DNA of 64,000 nt, taken from assembly GCF_009762795.1 (NCBI RefSeq), contig NZ_CP046400.1:1899501-1963500 (forward strand), given 5' to 3'. Below the pieces are notes generated by a model that was given only the letters and a program-made list of their open reading frames with translations, did not search any database and was not told the origin of the DNA. This document shows positions 36,441 to 45,979 of this stretch, piece after piece; within the stretch, counting starts at the first letter, position 1; each line of letters opens with the position of its first letter. The position numbers and the translations under genes were made by a program. The DNA is from Pseudodesulfovibrio cashew (GTDB lineage: Bacteria > Desulfobacterota > Desulfovibrionia > Desulfovibrionales > Desulfovibrionaceae).

Positions 36441-37655
36441 ATGGCGTCGGGCAGGCTCATACGCTGGGCGGGGATGGGCGCGCTGGCCGCGCTCGTTCTG
36501 GCCGTGTGGCTGGCCGTGGGAGGCGTGGCCCGCGAGGGCGGCACCGATCTCGGGCCCGAGCCGGAAGCCCAGGCGGCACCATCCACGGAGGCCGGAGCCA
36601 TGCCGCGGGATGAGCCTCCCCCCGCGTCTGAGGAAAATCCGCCGCAAAAGGAGGACGAGCCCGCCCTTGATGGGGCGAACCAAGCCGGGGAACCGGCTCC
36701 CGTTACGGAGCAGTCGTCTTCCGTGGAGGAGAACGCGACCGCTCCCGCCTCCACCTCGGTTCCTGAACCCGAGCCCGCTGTGCAGCCGGTGGACGTGCCA
36801 GCCTCGACGCCGAAGCCCGGCCCTGCGCCCGGTCCCGAGCCTTCCACAAAGCAGCAACCTGCTCCGGCCCCCGCTGAAGTACGGGAACGGAAGCCGGAGA
36901 GCGCCCTCAAGTCGGAGCCGGCACCGAAGGTCGTGCCAAAGCCCGCACCCGCACCGGTTCCTGAACCTGCGAAAGCAACGGTCCCGGCCGTCCCCGCGTC
37001 TCTTCCCGACGCGAAAGAAGTCAAGCCAGCACCCAAACCCGCGCCCAAGGCCGTAGCCAAACCCGCGCCCAAGCCCGGCATCAAGCTTTTCGGGACCGTG
37101 GAGTTCAAGGGCAGGCTCACGAAGCTGCCCCTGTGGACTGCGGTGCTCAAGAAGATGCGCGGCTGGAAGGGGTACTTCCGCGATCCGTCCATGGCGAAGT
37201 TGCCCTCCAGGTCCGGTTGGAACAAGCTCGTGCGGGAGACCTCCTCCCTGTCGCTCATGGGGCGGCTCAAGGCGGTGAACAAGTTCTTCAACCGCTGGCC
37301 CTACCGCCTGGACGCCGCCAACTACGGCAAATCTGACTACTGGGCGACGCCCAAGGAATTTCTCATGAAGTCGGGTGATTGCGAGGATTACGCCATTGCC
37401 AAGTTCTATGCATTGCAGGAACTGGGCTTCCGGAACGTGCCCATGCGCATCGTGGCCGTCCGGGACGTGATCCGAAATATCGGGCACGCGGTCCTGGCCG
37501 TCTACCTGGACGATCAGGTGTACATTCTCGACAACCAGACCGACATGGTCCTGCCGCATACCCGGTACAAGCACTACGTGCCGCAGTATTCGGTTGACGA
37601 ACACTATCGCTGGATGCACATCCCTGTGTCCGGCAAGGCCAAGCAAAGACAATGA
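36441..37655 (+). CDS. LapG-like periplasmic transglutaminase-fold cysteine protease
   Basis: 404 residues. A signal anchor (MGALAALVLAVWLAVGG) is followed by an unusual Pro/Ala/Glu/Lys-rich linker of nearly 200 residues and then the BTLCP (LapG) domain from about residue 215. The catalytic triad is visible: Cys314 in SGDCEDYAIAK, His349 in GHAVLAVY, Asp364 in DNQTDMV. The family cleaves the N-terminal retention region of giant adhesins, releasing them from the cell, and is held inactive by a c-di-GMP receptor. Its position between the exporter and the HD-GYP protein supports that job here. The linker suggests it may span the periplasm. Confidence 0.9.
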   Translation: MASGRLIRWAGMGALAALVLAVWLAVGGVAREGGTDLGPEPEAQAAPSTEAGAMPRDEPPPASEENPPQKEDEPALDGANQAGEPAPVTEQSSSVEENATAPASTSVPEPEPAVQPVDVPASTPKPGPAPGPEPSTKQQPAPAPAEVRERKPESALKSEPAPKVVPKPAPAPVPEPAKATVPAVPASLPDAKEVKPAPKPAPKAVAKPAPKPGIKLFGTVEFKGRLTKLPLWTAVLKKMRGWKGYFRDPSMAKLPSRSGWNKLVRETSSLSLMGRLKAVNKFFNRWPYRLDAANYGKSDYWATPKEFLMKSGDCEDYAIAKFYALQELGFRNVPMRIVAVRDVIRNIGHAVLAVYLDDQVYILDNQTDMVLPHTRYKHYVPQYSVDEHYRWMHIPVSGKAKQRQ

Positions 37656-37687
37656 CCGGACGGCAGGGGAGCGTTCGGAGAAACCAG

Positions 37688-39784
37688 ATGGAGTCAGTCA
37701 TGACAAAACGAAACGACACGGTAGGAGTGCCCCGGGGCATCGGCGGGTCAAATCAGAAGGTGAAGATCACGGTTGTCCTGGTCTTTGTCCTGCTGTTCTC
37801 CGCGGGCGTCCTTTTCCTGGCCAACAAGGCCGTCAAGGAGAAGGAGCGGGTAACCCTGGATCACCAGGAAAAACGGCTGGGGCTGCTGGCCGACAGCCGG
37901 GCGCGCATGGTGGAGGCGTGGCTCAAGAACCTCTCCCATCAGGGCGACCGGCTGATCAAGTCCGACCTGTTTCGGCTCTATGCGGCCGAGGTGGACTCCG
38001 TTGAAGGCGACCTGGCGGGTATCTTCGGGGCTGCGGCCACGGACGGCGGAGACGGCGACTTGCCGGGTGTGGACCTGGCTGCCCAGTTGCCCATGATGCA
38101 GAACATGCTCAGGGAATTTTCCGACTACTCCGGATTCGTCAAGGCCCGCATCCTCAATCGGAAAGGGCAGGCCTACATCGCCACCGACGGGTATCTGCCG
38201 CCTCTGAACGACGGGCAGCTCAAGCAGGCCAGGGCCGCCGTGGAACAGGGTTCGCCCCGTTTCTCGCCTCTGCGCCGGACCCCCAAAGGCATCGAGATGG
38301 ACGTTTACGTTCCGGTCTACTCGCCCGAGGCGCAGGCCGGGGATGACAAGCCCGTTGGCGCGTTGATGATGACCCGCCAGGTGTCCGGCGAGATAACCGA
38401 CCTGCTTGCCAACTCCTCGCTCTCGGCCAAGGGGGATCAGACCCGCATGATGCAGCGCGATGACGACCGTTTCTTCGAGGTCGCGCCGTGGACCGTTGAG
38501 GGGTTCTCTCCCGTGACCGCCGAACTTTCCCCGGACGAGCGGGGGAACATTCCCTTCGGGCCCCGTACGAGCTTGTCGGACATGGGCCGGGTGGTCTTTT
38601 CCGAGGGCGTCCGGGTGGCCGGTCCCGAGTGGTGGATCGTGCAGGAAGTGGACGGCATGGACGCCATGGCCCCGATCCTCGCCTTCAACAACACCGTCTA
38701 CCTGCTGGCCGGGTTGGGTATCGTCACGGCCCTGCTGGCCGCCGGTCTCGCCTGGTGGGTGCTTACCGGCGTTCAGTCCCGCCGGGTGGCCGAGGAGTTT
38801 CGCAGTCTGGCCAATCAGATCGATGATCAGAAGCGGTTCATCGATTCCATCAACGCCAACGTGGACGAATTCATCACGCTCAAGGACACGGAGGGCAAGT
38901 TTACCTATGTGAACGACGCCTTTGCCGAGGCCGTGGGCCGTGACAAGGAGGAATTGATCGGCATGGATGTCGAGGCCGTTTTCGGGTTCGATACGGCCAA
39001 ACGCCTGACGGCCCAGGACGACATCGTGTACCGCGAGGGGCGCAAGGTGACCATCAACGAGGCCGTCTATCTGCGTTCCAGCAAAAGGCAGTTTCAGATA
39101 TCCAAGTCGCAGTATTGTGATCAGAGCAACACCTGTATCGGGATAGTGGAAGTCTATCGTGACATGACCGAGTTCGTGGCCGCCCAGGAGCGGAACAAGC
39201 GCCTGGCCCAACGCGCCGTGGAAGCCCTGGCCTCCACCATCGAGGCCGCCGACCCCTATCTGGGCGGGCATACCAAGCTGCTGGCGGGGCTCTCCTCGGA
39301 GGTAGCCCGACTGATGCGGCTGCCTGACGCCGAGGTGGTCGAGATCGAAACCGCAGCCAACCTCTCCCAGATCGGCAAGATGTTCGTGCCCAACGAAATC
39401 CTGACCAAGCCGGGCAAGCTTGACGCCGAGGAGATGAAGGTCATGGAGGGGCACGTGGAGCACGCCCACCGCATTCTCAAGGATATCGACATCGATGAGG
39501 GCGTGCTCACGGCCATCTATCAGATGAGCGAGCATATGGACGGATCAGGCTATCCCCGCCATCTGTCCGGCGAGGAGATCATCCCGCCGGCCCGCATCCT
39601 TTGCGCGCTCAACGCGTTCTGCGCCATGATCCGCCCCCGCTCCTACCGCGGGGCAAAGAGCGCTGAAGAAGCTCTGGACATCCTGTCTTCGGAGAACGCC
39701 AAGTTCGATCCCGCCGTGGTGGCGGCCCTGGCCGAAGTGCTCAGGACCCCCTCTGCCGAGCGGCTCCTGGCGGGCAAGGCGTAA
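37688..39784 (+). CDS. Membrane PAS/degenerate HD-GYP protein, candidate LapD-like c-di-GMP receptor
   Basis: 698 residues from ATG 37688 (GGAG at a 7-base spacing); ATG 37700 is equally possible. TM1 (KITVVLVFVLLFSAGVLFLA), a large periplasmic Cache-like domain, TM2 (VYLLAGLGIVTALLAAGLAWW), a PAS domain (~380-490), and an HD-GYP domain (~505-670). The HD motif of HD-GYP (LHDIGK) reads LSQIGKM, the HHE motif reads MSE, and the later metal Asp is Asn (CALNAF); GYP remains (DGSGYP). So most iron/manganese ligands are lost and phosphodiesterase activity is unlikely. Lying right after LapG and the exporter, it could be a c-di-GMP sensor that holds LapG. Confidence 0.85.
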   Translation: MESVMTKRNDTVGVPRGIGGSNQKVKITVVLVFVLLFSAGVLFLANKAVKEKERVTLDHQEKRLGLLADSRARMVEAWLKNLSHQGDRLIKSDLFRLYAAEVDSVEGDLAGIFGAAATDGGDGDLPGVDLAAQLPMMQNMLREFSDYSGFVKARILNRKGQAYIATDGYLPPLNDGQLKQARAAVEQGSPRFSPLRRTPKGIEMDVYVPVYSPEAQAGDDKPVGALMMTRQVSGEITDLLANSSLSAKGDQTRMMQRDDDRFFEVAPWTVEGFSPVTAELSPDERGNIPFGPRTSLSDMGRVVFSEGVRVAGPEWWIVQEVDGMDAMAPILAFNNTVYLLAGLGIVTALLAAGLAWWVLTGVQSRRVAEEFRSLANQIDDQKRFIDSINANVDEFITLKDTEGKFTYVNDAFAEAVGRDKEELIGMDVEAVFGFDTAKRLTAQDDIVYREGRKVTINEAVYLRSSKRQFQISKSQYCDQSNTCIGIVEVYRDMTEFVAAQERNKRLAQRAVEALASTIEAADPYLGGHTKLLAGLSSEVARLMRLPDAEVVEIETAANLSQIGKMFVPNEILTKPGKLDAEEMKVMEGHVEHAHRILKDIDIDEGVLTAIYQMSEHMDGSGYPRHLSGEEIIPPARILCALNAFCAMIRPRSYRGAKSAEEALDILSSENAKFDPAVVAALAEVLRTPSAERLLAGKA

Positions 39785-39808
39785 CCGAACCAATCCATCT
39801 GGCAAAGG

Positions 39809-39845
39809 AAAGGCCCCGGAGCGTGTTCTCCGGGGCCTTTTTCTA
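39809..39845. terminator. Bidirectional terminator between convergent units
   Basis: AAAGGCCCCGGAG and CTCCGGGGCCTTTTT arms around a short loop, between the HD-GYP gene (plus) and the RND permease gene (minus). T-runs follow on the plus side and A-runs precede, so it can work both ways. Confidence 0.85.
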
Positions 39846-39864
39846 TTTCTGTAGGGTCGTCCTA

Positions 39865-42800
39865 TCATTCCTTGGAGGACTTGAAGCCGATTACCTTCCG
39901 CAGATACGAGCCTATGTTGCCCGCCGCACCTTGCACGGCGGTGTACAGGGCAGGCACCACGAGGACGCCGAGCACCGTGGCCGCGATCATGCCGCCGAAG
40001 ACCGAGGTTCCCAGAGCATGGCGGCTGGCCGAGCCCGCTCCCGAAGCGGTCACCAGCGGGATGACGCCGAGGATGAAGGCGAAGGAGGTCATCAGGATGG
40101 GCCTGAAGCGGAGGTGCGCGGCCTCCATGGCCGCGTCCGTCAGGGACATCCCTTCCTTGTCATGCTTTTCCTTGGCGAACTCCACGATCAGGATGGCGTT
40201 CTTGGCCGCCAGGCCGATGAGCATGACCAGCCCGATCTGAGCGTAGACGTTGTTCTCAAGCCCGCGCATCCACTGGGAGGCCATGGCTCCGAAGATGCCC
40301 AGGGGCACGCAGAGGATGACCGCGAACGGCGTGGCCCAGGATTCGTACTGGGCCGCCAGGACCAGGAAGACCATGACGATGGCCAGGGCAAAGATGAGCC
40401 CGGTCTGGCCACCCGCGTTCTTCTCCTGGTAGGCGATGCCGGTCCAGTCGTAGCCGTAGCCCTCGGGCAGGTTGCCTGCGGCGGCCTTTTCCAGGGCGGC
40501 CATGGCCTGGCCCGAGCTGATGTCCGGGGCCGGGTTGGCCGTTATCTCTACGGTGGGGAAGATGTTGTAACGCTGGACGTACTCCGGCCCGGTGATACGG
40601 GACGCTTCGCTCAGGGTGGAGAGCGGAACCATCTGGCCCTCCTGGGAGCGCATGTAGAACTGGTTCAGGGAACTGAGGTTGGTCCTGAATTTGGATTCGG
40701 CCTGGGCCATGACGCGGTAGGTGCGCCCGTACTTGTTGAAGTCGTTGATGTAGTAACCGCCCAGGTAGGTCTGCATGGTCTGGAAGACCTCGTTGACCGG
40801 CACGCCTAGTTTCTTGACCTTGTCGCGGTCGATCTCCACGTAGTACTGCGGCACGTTGGCCGAGAACGTGGTGAAGGTGGAGGCGATCTCCGGGAGCTTG
40901 TTGGCCTCGCCCATGAAGCTGCGGGATACGGCGTACAGCTCATCGATGGAGCCGCCGGTGCGGTCCTGCAATTCGAACTGGAGGCCGCCAGTGGAACTCA
41001 GGCCCCGGATGGGTGGCGGGCCGAAGGCCATGACGATGCCGTCCTGGATGCCGTTGAAGGCCTTTTGCGCCCGTCCCATGATGGCCGACAGGCTCAGGTC
41101 CGGTGTGGTCCGTTCGGACCAGTCGTCCAGGATGACGAAGAGGGCGGCGTTGTACGAGGAGTAAGCCCCGGTCATCAGGCTGAATCCGCCCAGGGTGACG
41201 TAGCTGCGGATGCCGGGGGCGTCCTTGAGGTAGTCCTCGATCTGCTGGACCGCCTTTTCGGTGCGTTCCAGGGAGGCCGCTTCCGGCAGCATGGCGTTGA
41301 CGATGAAGTAGCCCTGGTCCTCGTCCGGGACGAAGCCCGAAGGCAGGATCTTGAACAGCCCGCCCGCGCCCGCAAGGAAGACGCAGACCACCAGGATGCC
41401 CAGGACGGAGCGCCTGACCATCATGGAGACGCCCTTGTTGTAGCGTTTGGTCACGGCGTCGAAGACCAGGTTGAACTTGTCGAAGAACCAGCCCAGGGGA
41501 CCGCGGATCGGCTTGTAGGGCCGCAGCAGCAGCGCGGACAAAGCCGGGGACAGGGTCAGTGCGTTGATGGACGAGATGACCACCGAGACCGAGAGGGTCA
41601 GGGCGAACTGCTTGTAGAGCTGGCCCGTGATGCCGCCCATGAAGGCGACCGGGATGAACACGGCCACCAGCACCAGGGTGGAGGCGATGACCGGGCCGGT
41701 GACCTCGTTCATGGCCTTGCGGGTGGCTTCCTTGGACGAGAGCCCCTCCTCGTCGATGATGCGCTGGGTGGCCTCGACCACGACGATGGCGTCATCGACC
41801 ACGATGCCGATGGCCAGCACCAGCCCGAACAGGGTCAGGGTGTTGATGGAAAAGTCGAGCAGCGGGAACAGGGCGAAGGTTCCCACCAGTGAAACCGGCA
41901 CGCAGACCATGGGGATGATGGTCGTACGCCAGTTCTGGAGGAAGACGAAAACCACGATGAAGACCAGGATGAGCGCCTCGACAAGGGTGTCCGTGACCTC
42001 GTCGATGGACGAGTTGACGAAGAGGGTGGTGTCGTAGGGAATCTGGTATTTGACGCCTTCCGGGAAGAACGCCGACAGCTCGTCCATGGTCTTGCGCACG
42101 TCGTGGGCCACGTTCAGGGCGTTGGCGCCGGGCAGCTGGTAGATGAGCAGGGACGCGGTGTCCTGTCCCTCCAGGCGGGCGAATGTGTAGTAGTTGCGCG
42201 AGCCCAGCTCCACGCGGGCCACGTCCCGGATGCGCACGTTTGAGCCGTCCTCGTTGGCCTTGAGGATGATGCCGCCGAACTCTTCGGGATCGGCCAGGCG
42301 GCCCTTGACGCGCAGGGACATCTGGAACTGCTGCCCCTCGGGCGTCGGCGGCATGCCGAGCTGACCGGCCGGGGCCTGGACGTTCTGCTCCTGCACGGCG
42401 CTGATGACGTCGCTGACGGTCAGCCGGTAGGTGGCGAGCTTGGCCGGGTCCAGCCAGAGGCGCATGCCGTAGTCCTTGTCGCCGAACAGGGAGACGTCGC
42501 CCACGCCCTGGATTCGCCGAAGCGCGTCGTACAGGTTGATTTTGGCGTAGTTGTTCAGGAACAGGGAATCGTACTGGGGCTGGTCCGATGTCAGGTTGAT
42601 GATCAGGACGATGTCGGGCGACTGCTTCTTCACCGAGATGCCCGAGGCTCGGACTTCCTGCGGCAATTGCGAGGTGGCCAGGTTGACGCGGTTTTGCACG
42701 TCGACAGTGGCCAGCTCCAGATCGCGGCCCAGCTCGAAGGTGACGGTCAGGGCCATGGAGCCGTCGTTGGAGGAGATGGAGGACATGTAGAGCATGTCCT

Positions 42801-43017
42801 GCGCGCCGTTGACCTGTTCCTCGATGGGCGTGGCCACGGACTGCATGACGGTCTCGGCGTCAGCGCCGGTGTAGGTGGCCCGGACAGACACCGAAGGCGG
42901 CGAAATTTCCGGGTACTGCGCAATGGGCAGGGAGATGGCGGCCAGTGTGCCTACCAACAGGATGATGATGGCCATCACCGAGGCGAAGACCGGACGGTCG
43001 ATGAAAAAGCGGACCAT
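39865..43017 (-). CDS. RND multidrug efflux permease (HAE1, AcrB/MexB type)
   Basis: 1050 residues, the normal length. MVRFFIDRPVFASVMAIIILL is the standard start. NDGSMALTVTFELGRDLE, IVVDDAIVVVEATQRI with the proton-relay aspartates and QYESWATPFAVILCVPLG are conserved blocks. It forms the inner-membrane proton-driven pump of a tripartite efflux system with the adaptor upstream; no outer-membrane channel is adjacent, so it probably borrows a TolC. The start lies three bases after the adaptor stop. Confidence 0.95.
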   Translation of the reverse strand: MVRFFIDRPVFASVMAIIILLVGTLAAISLPIAQYPEISPPSVSVRATYTGADAETVMQSVATPIEEQVNGAQDMLYMSSISSNDGSMALTVTFELGRDLELATVDVQNRVNLATSQLPQEVRASGISVKKQSPDIVLIINLTSDQPQYDSLFLNNYAKINLYDALRRIQGVGDVSLFGDKDYGMRLWLDPAKLATYRLTVSDVISAVQEQNVQAPAGQLGMPPTPEGQQFQMSLRVKGRLADPEEFGGIILKANEDGSNVRIRDVARVELGSRNYYTFARLEGQDTASLLIYQLPGANALNVAHDVRKTMDELSAFFPEGVKYQIPYDTTLFVNSSIDEVTDTLVEALILVFIVVFVFLQNWRTTIIPMVCVPVSLVGTFALFPLLDFSINTLTLFGLVLAIGIVVDDAIVVVEATQRIIDEEGLSSKEATRKAMNEVTGPVIASTLVLVAVFIPVAFMGGITGQLYKQFALTLSVSVVISSINALTLSPALSALLLRPYKPIRGPLGWFFDKFNLVFDAVTKRYNKGVSMMVRRSVLGILVVCVFLAGAGGLFKILPSGFVPDEDQGYFIVNAMLPEAASLERTEKAVQQIEDYLKDAPGIRSYVTLGGFSLMTGAYSSYNAALFVILDDWSERTTPDLSLSAIMGRAQKAFNGIQDGIVMAFGPPPIRGLSSTGGLQFELQDRTGGSIDELYAVSRSFMGEANKLPEIASTFTTFSANVPQYYVEIDRDKVKKLGVPVNEVFQTMQTYLGGYYINDFNKYGRTYRVMAQAESKFRTNLSSLNQFYMRSQEGQMVPLSTLSEASRITGPEYVQRYNIFPTVEITANPAPDISSGQAMAALEKAAAGNLPEGYGYDWTGIAYQEKNAGGQTGLIFALAIVMVFLVLAAQYESWATPFAVILCVPLGIFGAMASQWMRGLENNVYAQIGLVMLIGLAAKNAILIVEFAKEKHDKEGMSLTDAAMEAAHLRFRPILMTSFAFILGVIPLVTASGAGSASRHALGTSVFGGMIAATVLGVLVVPALYTAVQGAAGNIGSYLRKVIGFKSSKE

Positions 43018-43020
43018 GGG

Positions 43021-44226
43021 CTAGCCTTCCTTGTTTCCGGCGTCGGTGGCGTTCTGGCCTTCCACGGGCACGGCCTCTCCCGCCGGTTTCGTCATGGGCA
43101 CGACGATGGGTTTGACCTCCATGCCGGGCCGGATGCGCCGGATGTCGCCGGCAACGACCATGTCGCCGGCCTTGATGCCCTTCCTGACAATGACCAGGTC
43201 GCCCTGCTCCAGTCCGAGCTCCACCGGCTGATTGACCAGCTTGCTGTCCTCGCCCACCTTGTAGATGGATTTCATGCCCTGCACGTCGATGATGCCGCGT
43301 ACGGGAACGACCACGGCGTCGCGGACACGCTCGATGAGCACCTGGACCTTGGCGTACTGGCCGGGCCTGAGCATGCCTTCGGGGTTGGGAAAGGATACCC
43401 GGATGCCGAGGGTTCCGGTCTGCGGGTCAACGGCCCGGTCCACCATGCTGAAAGTGCCGTTGTGGGGGTATTCGCTGCCGTCCGCCAGAATCATTTTGAT
43501 CTTCGTGTTGCGGGTTTCTTTGCTGTTCCTGTCACGGCTGGCGCGGACATAGTCCGTCTCGCTGATGGAGAAGCTGACGTAGACCGGGTCCACGGTGGAG
43601 ACCGTGGCCAGCAGGGTGGATTCGTTTTGGCCGACCAGGTTGCCCACGTCCACCTGCATGCGGCCGATGACGCCGTCTATGGGCGAGTACACCTTGGTGT
43701 AGCCGAGCTGGATGCGGGCGTTCTCCACCTGCGAGCGGTTCTCGTTGACCTTGGCCTGGTAGGTGGTGAAATCAGTCAGATACCCTTCATATTCGTTCTG
43801 GCTGACCACGCCTTCGTCGAGCAGTTTCTTGTAGCGCGCCTGGTCCTTCTTGGCCTTATCCAGCAGGGCCTGGTTGTATTGGAGGGCGGACTGGGCCTGC
43901 TTCAAATCCTCTTGGAAGGTCTTGGGGTCGATGACGAAGAGGAGGTCGCCCTTCTTGACGTGGCTGCCTTCCCTGAATTCCTTTTCCAGCAGGAAACCGG
44001 CGACTCTGGCCCGGACATCAACAGTGTCCACGGCGCTGATCTGGCCTATGTACTCACCCCAGTTGGGCATGTCCCTGGTTTCGGCTTTGACGACCTTCAA
44101 CGGCATGGGACCGTTTTGCGCGGCCTGCTCGGTTTTTTCATCCCCTCCGCAGCCTGTCAGGAAAAGGGCGGTGAAGACAAAAAGTGTCAAATACGGAACA
44201 TAGCGGAATTTTGGAGATTTCGTCAT
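43021..44226 (-). CDS. RND efflux periplasmic adaptor lipoprotein (AcrA type)
   Basis: 401 residues starting at ATG 44226. The N-terminus has a lipobox (LFVFTALFLTGCGGDE), so it is a lipoprotein. DTVDVRARVAGFLLEKEFREGSHVKKGDLLFVIDP is the biotinyl-lipoyl-like region, followed by a coiled hairpin and VYSPIDGVIGRMQVDVGNLV. It joins the RND permease to an outer-membrane channel. An in-frame upstream ATG at 44271 would add 15 residues before the signal and is not favoured. No regulator is adjacent. Confidence 0.93.
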   Translation of the reverse strand: MTKSPKFRYVPYLTLFVFTALFLTGCGGDEKTEQAAQNGPMPLKVVKAETRDMPNWGEYIGQISAVDTVDVRARVAGFLLEKEFREGSHVKKGDLLFVIDPKTFQEDLKQAQSALQYNQALLDKAKKDQARYKKLLDEGVVSQNEYEGYLTDFTTYQAKVNENRSQVENARIQLGYTKVYSPIDGVIGRMQVDVGNLVGQNESTLLATVSTVDPVYVSFSISETDYVRASRDRNSKETRNTKIKMILADGSEYPHNGTFSMVDRAVDPQTGTLGIRVSFPNPEGMLRPGQYAKVQVLIERVRDAVVVPVRGIIDVQGMKSIYKVGEDSKLVNQPVELGLEQGDLVIVRKGIKAGDMVVAGDIRRIRPGMEVKPIVVPMTKPAGEAVPVEGQNATDAGNKEG

Positions 44227-44426
44227 GTAAGCAACCTTGTGCTGGTTTGTGGAGTATGCTTGATCACACAAGCGAACGAAAGGATAATAATCAGAAAACG
44301 CCGGGAGATACCAGTATTTTATACATCCGTTTTATAGGGGGCCGTCCATTCAGCCGTTGACTCCGCATCTCCCACGCCGTACTTACATTGCCTACGAGTA
44401 ACGCATTTGCTGAAACGGAGGCGAGG

Positions 44427-44714
44427 ATGGCTGACCAGAAGTGCAAAGAGAATCCCATGAAAGGGATTCCGCTGAGTATCAATTTCACCACCTTCATTTA
44501 TTCCCTGTCTTCCTCGGCCATGGTCGCCCTGGGCGAGGCCGAGGATCCGAGCACGGGAAGAGTGGAGTTCCAGCCCCAGATGGCCAAGCACACCATCGAC
44601 GTGCTCGGCATGCTCAAGGAAAAATTCGAGAAGGGGCTGGAAGAGGACGAGCGCAAGTTGCTGTGCGACATCGTCTACAATCTCAGAATGGCCTACGTGA
44701 ACAAGAATAAATAG
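44427..44714 (+). CDS. DUF1844 small protein
   Basis: 95 residues with CGGAGGCGAGG before the ATG. The core SINFTTFIYSLSSSAMVALGE, then a central PQMAKHTIDVLGMLKEKFEKGL and the end ERKLLCDIVYNLRMAYVN match the DUF1844 family, which is found in deltaproteobacteria and some others. It is small, helical and cytoplasmic; its function is unknown. It lies 92 bases before argC on the same strand. Confidence 0.85.
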   Translation: MADQKCKENPMKGIPLSINFTTFIYSLSSSAMVALGEAEDPSTGRVEFQPQMAKHTIDVLGMLKEKFEKGLEEDERKLLCDIVYNLRMAYVNKNK

Positions 44715-44806
44715 GCGTTGCGCTCCGGAACGGCGCTCGAGCCGCAAGGCCTGGCCCTTTCCCGCATTTTCGGCTTTTCGGCGACAACGCGACGAAGGAA
44801 AAAGAT

Positions 44807-45862
44807 ATGTCCCAAATAATCAAGGCGGGCCTGGTCGGCGTGACCGGCTACACCGGCATGGAACTGGCGCGGCTCATGATCCATCACTCCTCCATGGAGC
44901 TGGTGCGGGCTACCTCTCGTTCCGAGGCGGGTAAGACCCTGGCCGACATTTATCCCTTTCTGGAGCGGCTGCCCCTGGGCGAGCTGGTCATCACCCAGCC
45001 CGATCCGGCGGACCTGGCCGCCGAGTGCGACGTGGTCTTCCTGGCCGTGCCGCACAAGACCGCCATGGAGATCGCGGCCTCGCTGCTGGAAGAGGGCGTG
45101 AAGGTCGTGGATCTGTCCGCCGACTTCCGCATCAACGACAAGGCCACCTACGAGGCTTGGTACGCCACCGAGCACACCCGTTCAGACCTGCTCTCCGAGG
45201 CCGTGTACGGCCTTCCCGAGCTCTATCTCGATCAGATCATGGGCGCGCGGCTGATCGCCAACCCCGGTTGCTATCCGACTTCGGCCATTCTCGGCCTGGC
45301 TCCGGCCCTGGACGCCCAGTTCGTGGAGACCGACAATATCGTCATCGACTCCAAGTCCGGCGCTTCCGGTGCAGGGCGCGGCGCCAAGGTCGGCTCGCTC
45401 TTTTGCGAGGTGCACGATTCCTTCCGCGCCTACGGGCTGCCCACGCACCGGCACACCCCGGAGATCGAGCAGGAGATTTCCAAGATCGCGGGTACCGACA
45501 TTACCGTCAGCTTCAATACCCACCTGCTGCCCATCGATCGGGGCATTCTCTCCACCATCTATACCAAGTTGACGGCGGAGAAGACCCTGGACGAGGTGCA
45601 TGCGGTCTACACCGCGTTTTACGCCGACAAGCCGCTGGTGCGCGTCCTGCCCAAGGGGCAGTTGCCCGAGACGCGATTCGTGCGAGGCACGGTCTTCTGC
45701 GACATCGGCCTGGTGGTCGATCCCCGGACCGGGCGGTTGATCATTCTTTCCGCCATCGACAATCTGTGTCGCGGCGCGTCGGGTCAGGCGTTGATGAACG
45801 CCAACCTCATTTGCGGGTTGGACATTGACGAGGGGATACCCATGGCGCCGGTGATGCCCTAA
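44807..45862 (+). CDS. argC: N-acetyl-gamma-glutamyl-phosphate reductase
   Basis: 351 residues, full length. The N-terminal NAD(P) site GLVGVTGYTGMELARLM, the active-site Cys in NPGCYPTSAILGLAP, the KSGASGAGRGAKVGSLF block and the HRHTPEIEQEI block are all present. It reduces N-acetylglutamyl phosphate to the semialdehyde in arginine biosynthesis. The start is preceded by GAAGGAAAAAG. No other arg gene is in the window. Confidence 0.97.
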   Translation: MSQIIKAGLVGVTGYTGMELARLMIHHSSMELVRATSRSEAGKTLADIYPFLERLPLGELVITQPDPADLAAECDVVFLAVPHKTAMEIAASLLEEGVKVVDLSADFRINDKATYEAWYATEHTRSDLLSEAVYGLPELYLDQIMGARLIANPGCYPTSAILGLAPALDAQFVETDNIVIDSKSGASGAGRGAKVGSLFCEVHDSFRAYGLPTHRHTPEIEQEISKIAGTDITVSFNTHLLPIDRGILSTIYTKLTAEKTLDEVHAVYTAFYADKPLVRVLPKGQLPETRFVRGTVFCDIGLVVDPRTGRLIILSAIDNLCRGASGQALMNANLICGLDIDEGIPMAPVMP

Positions 45863-45914
45863 AGGGTGGTTGGTGGAGGTTGCTGCGCAGCCTTTGAAGA
45901 AAATAGTTTTAATG

Positions 45915-45955
45915 CGAAAGGCCGTCCGATTGGACGGCCTTTCGTTTTTTGTTTT
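45915..45955 (+). terminator. argC terminator
   Basis: AAAGGCCGTCC and GGACGGCCTTT arms around GATT, followed by CGTTTTTTG, about 50 bases after the argC stop. Confidence 0.85.
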
Positions 45956-45979
45956 TTGAGGAAAGAAGAGTAAGAGAAA

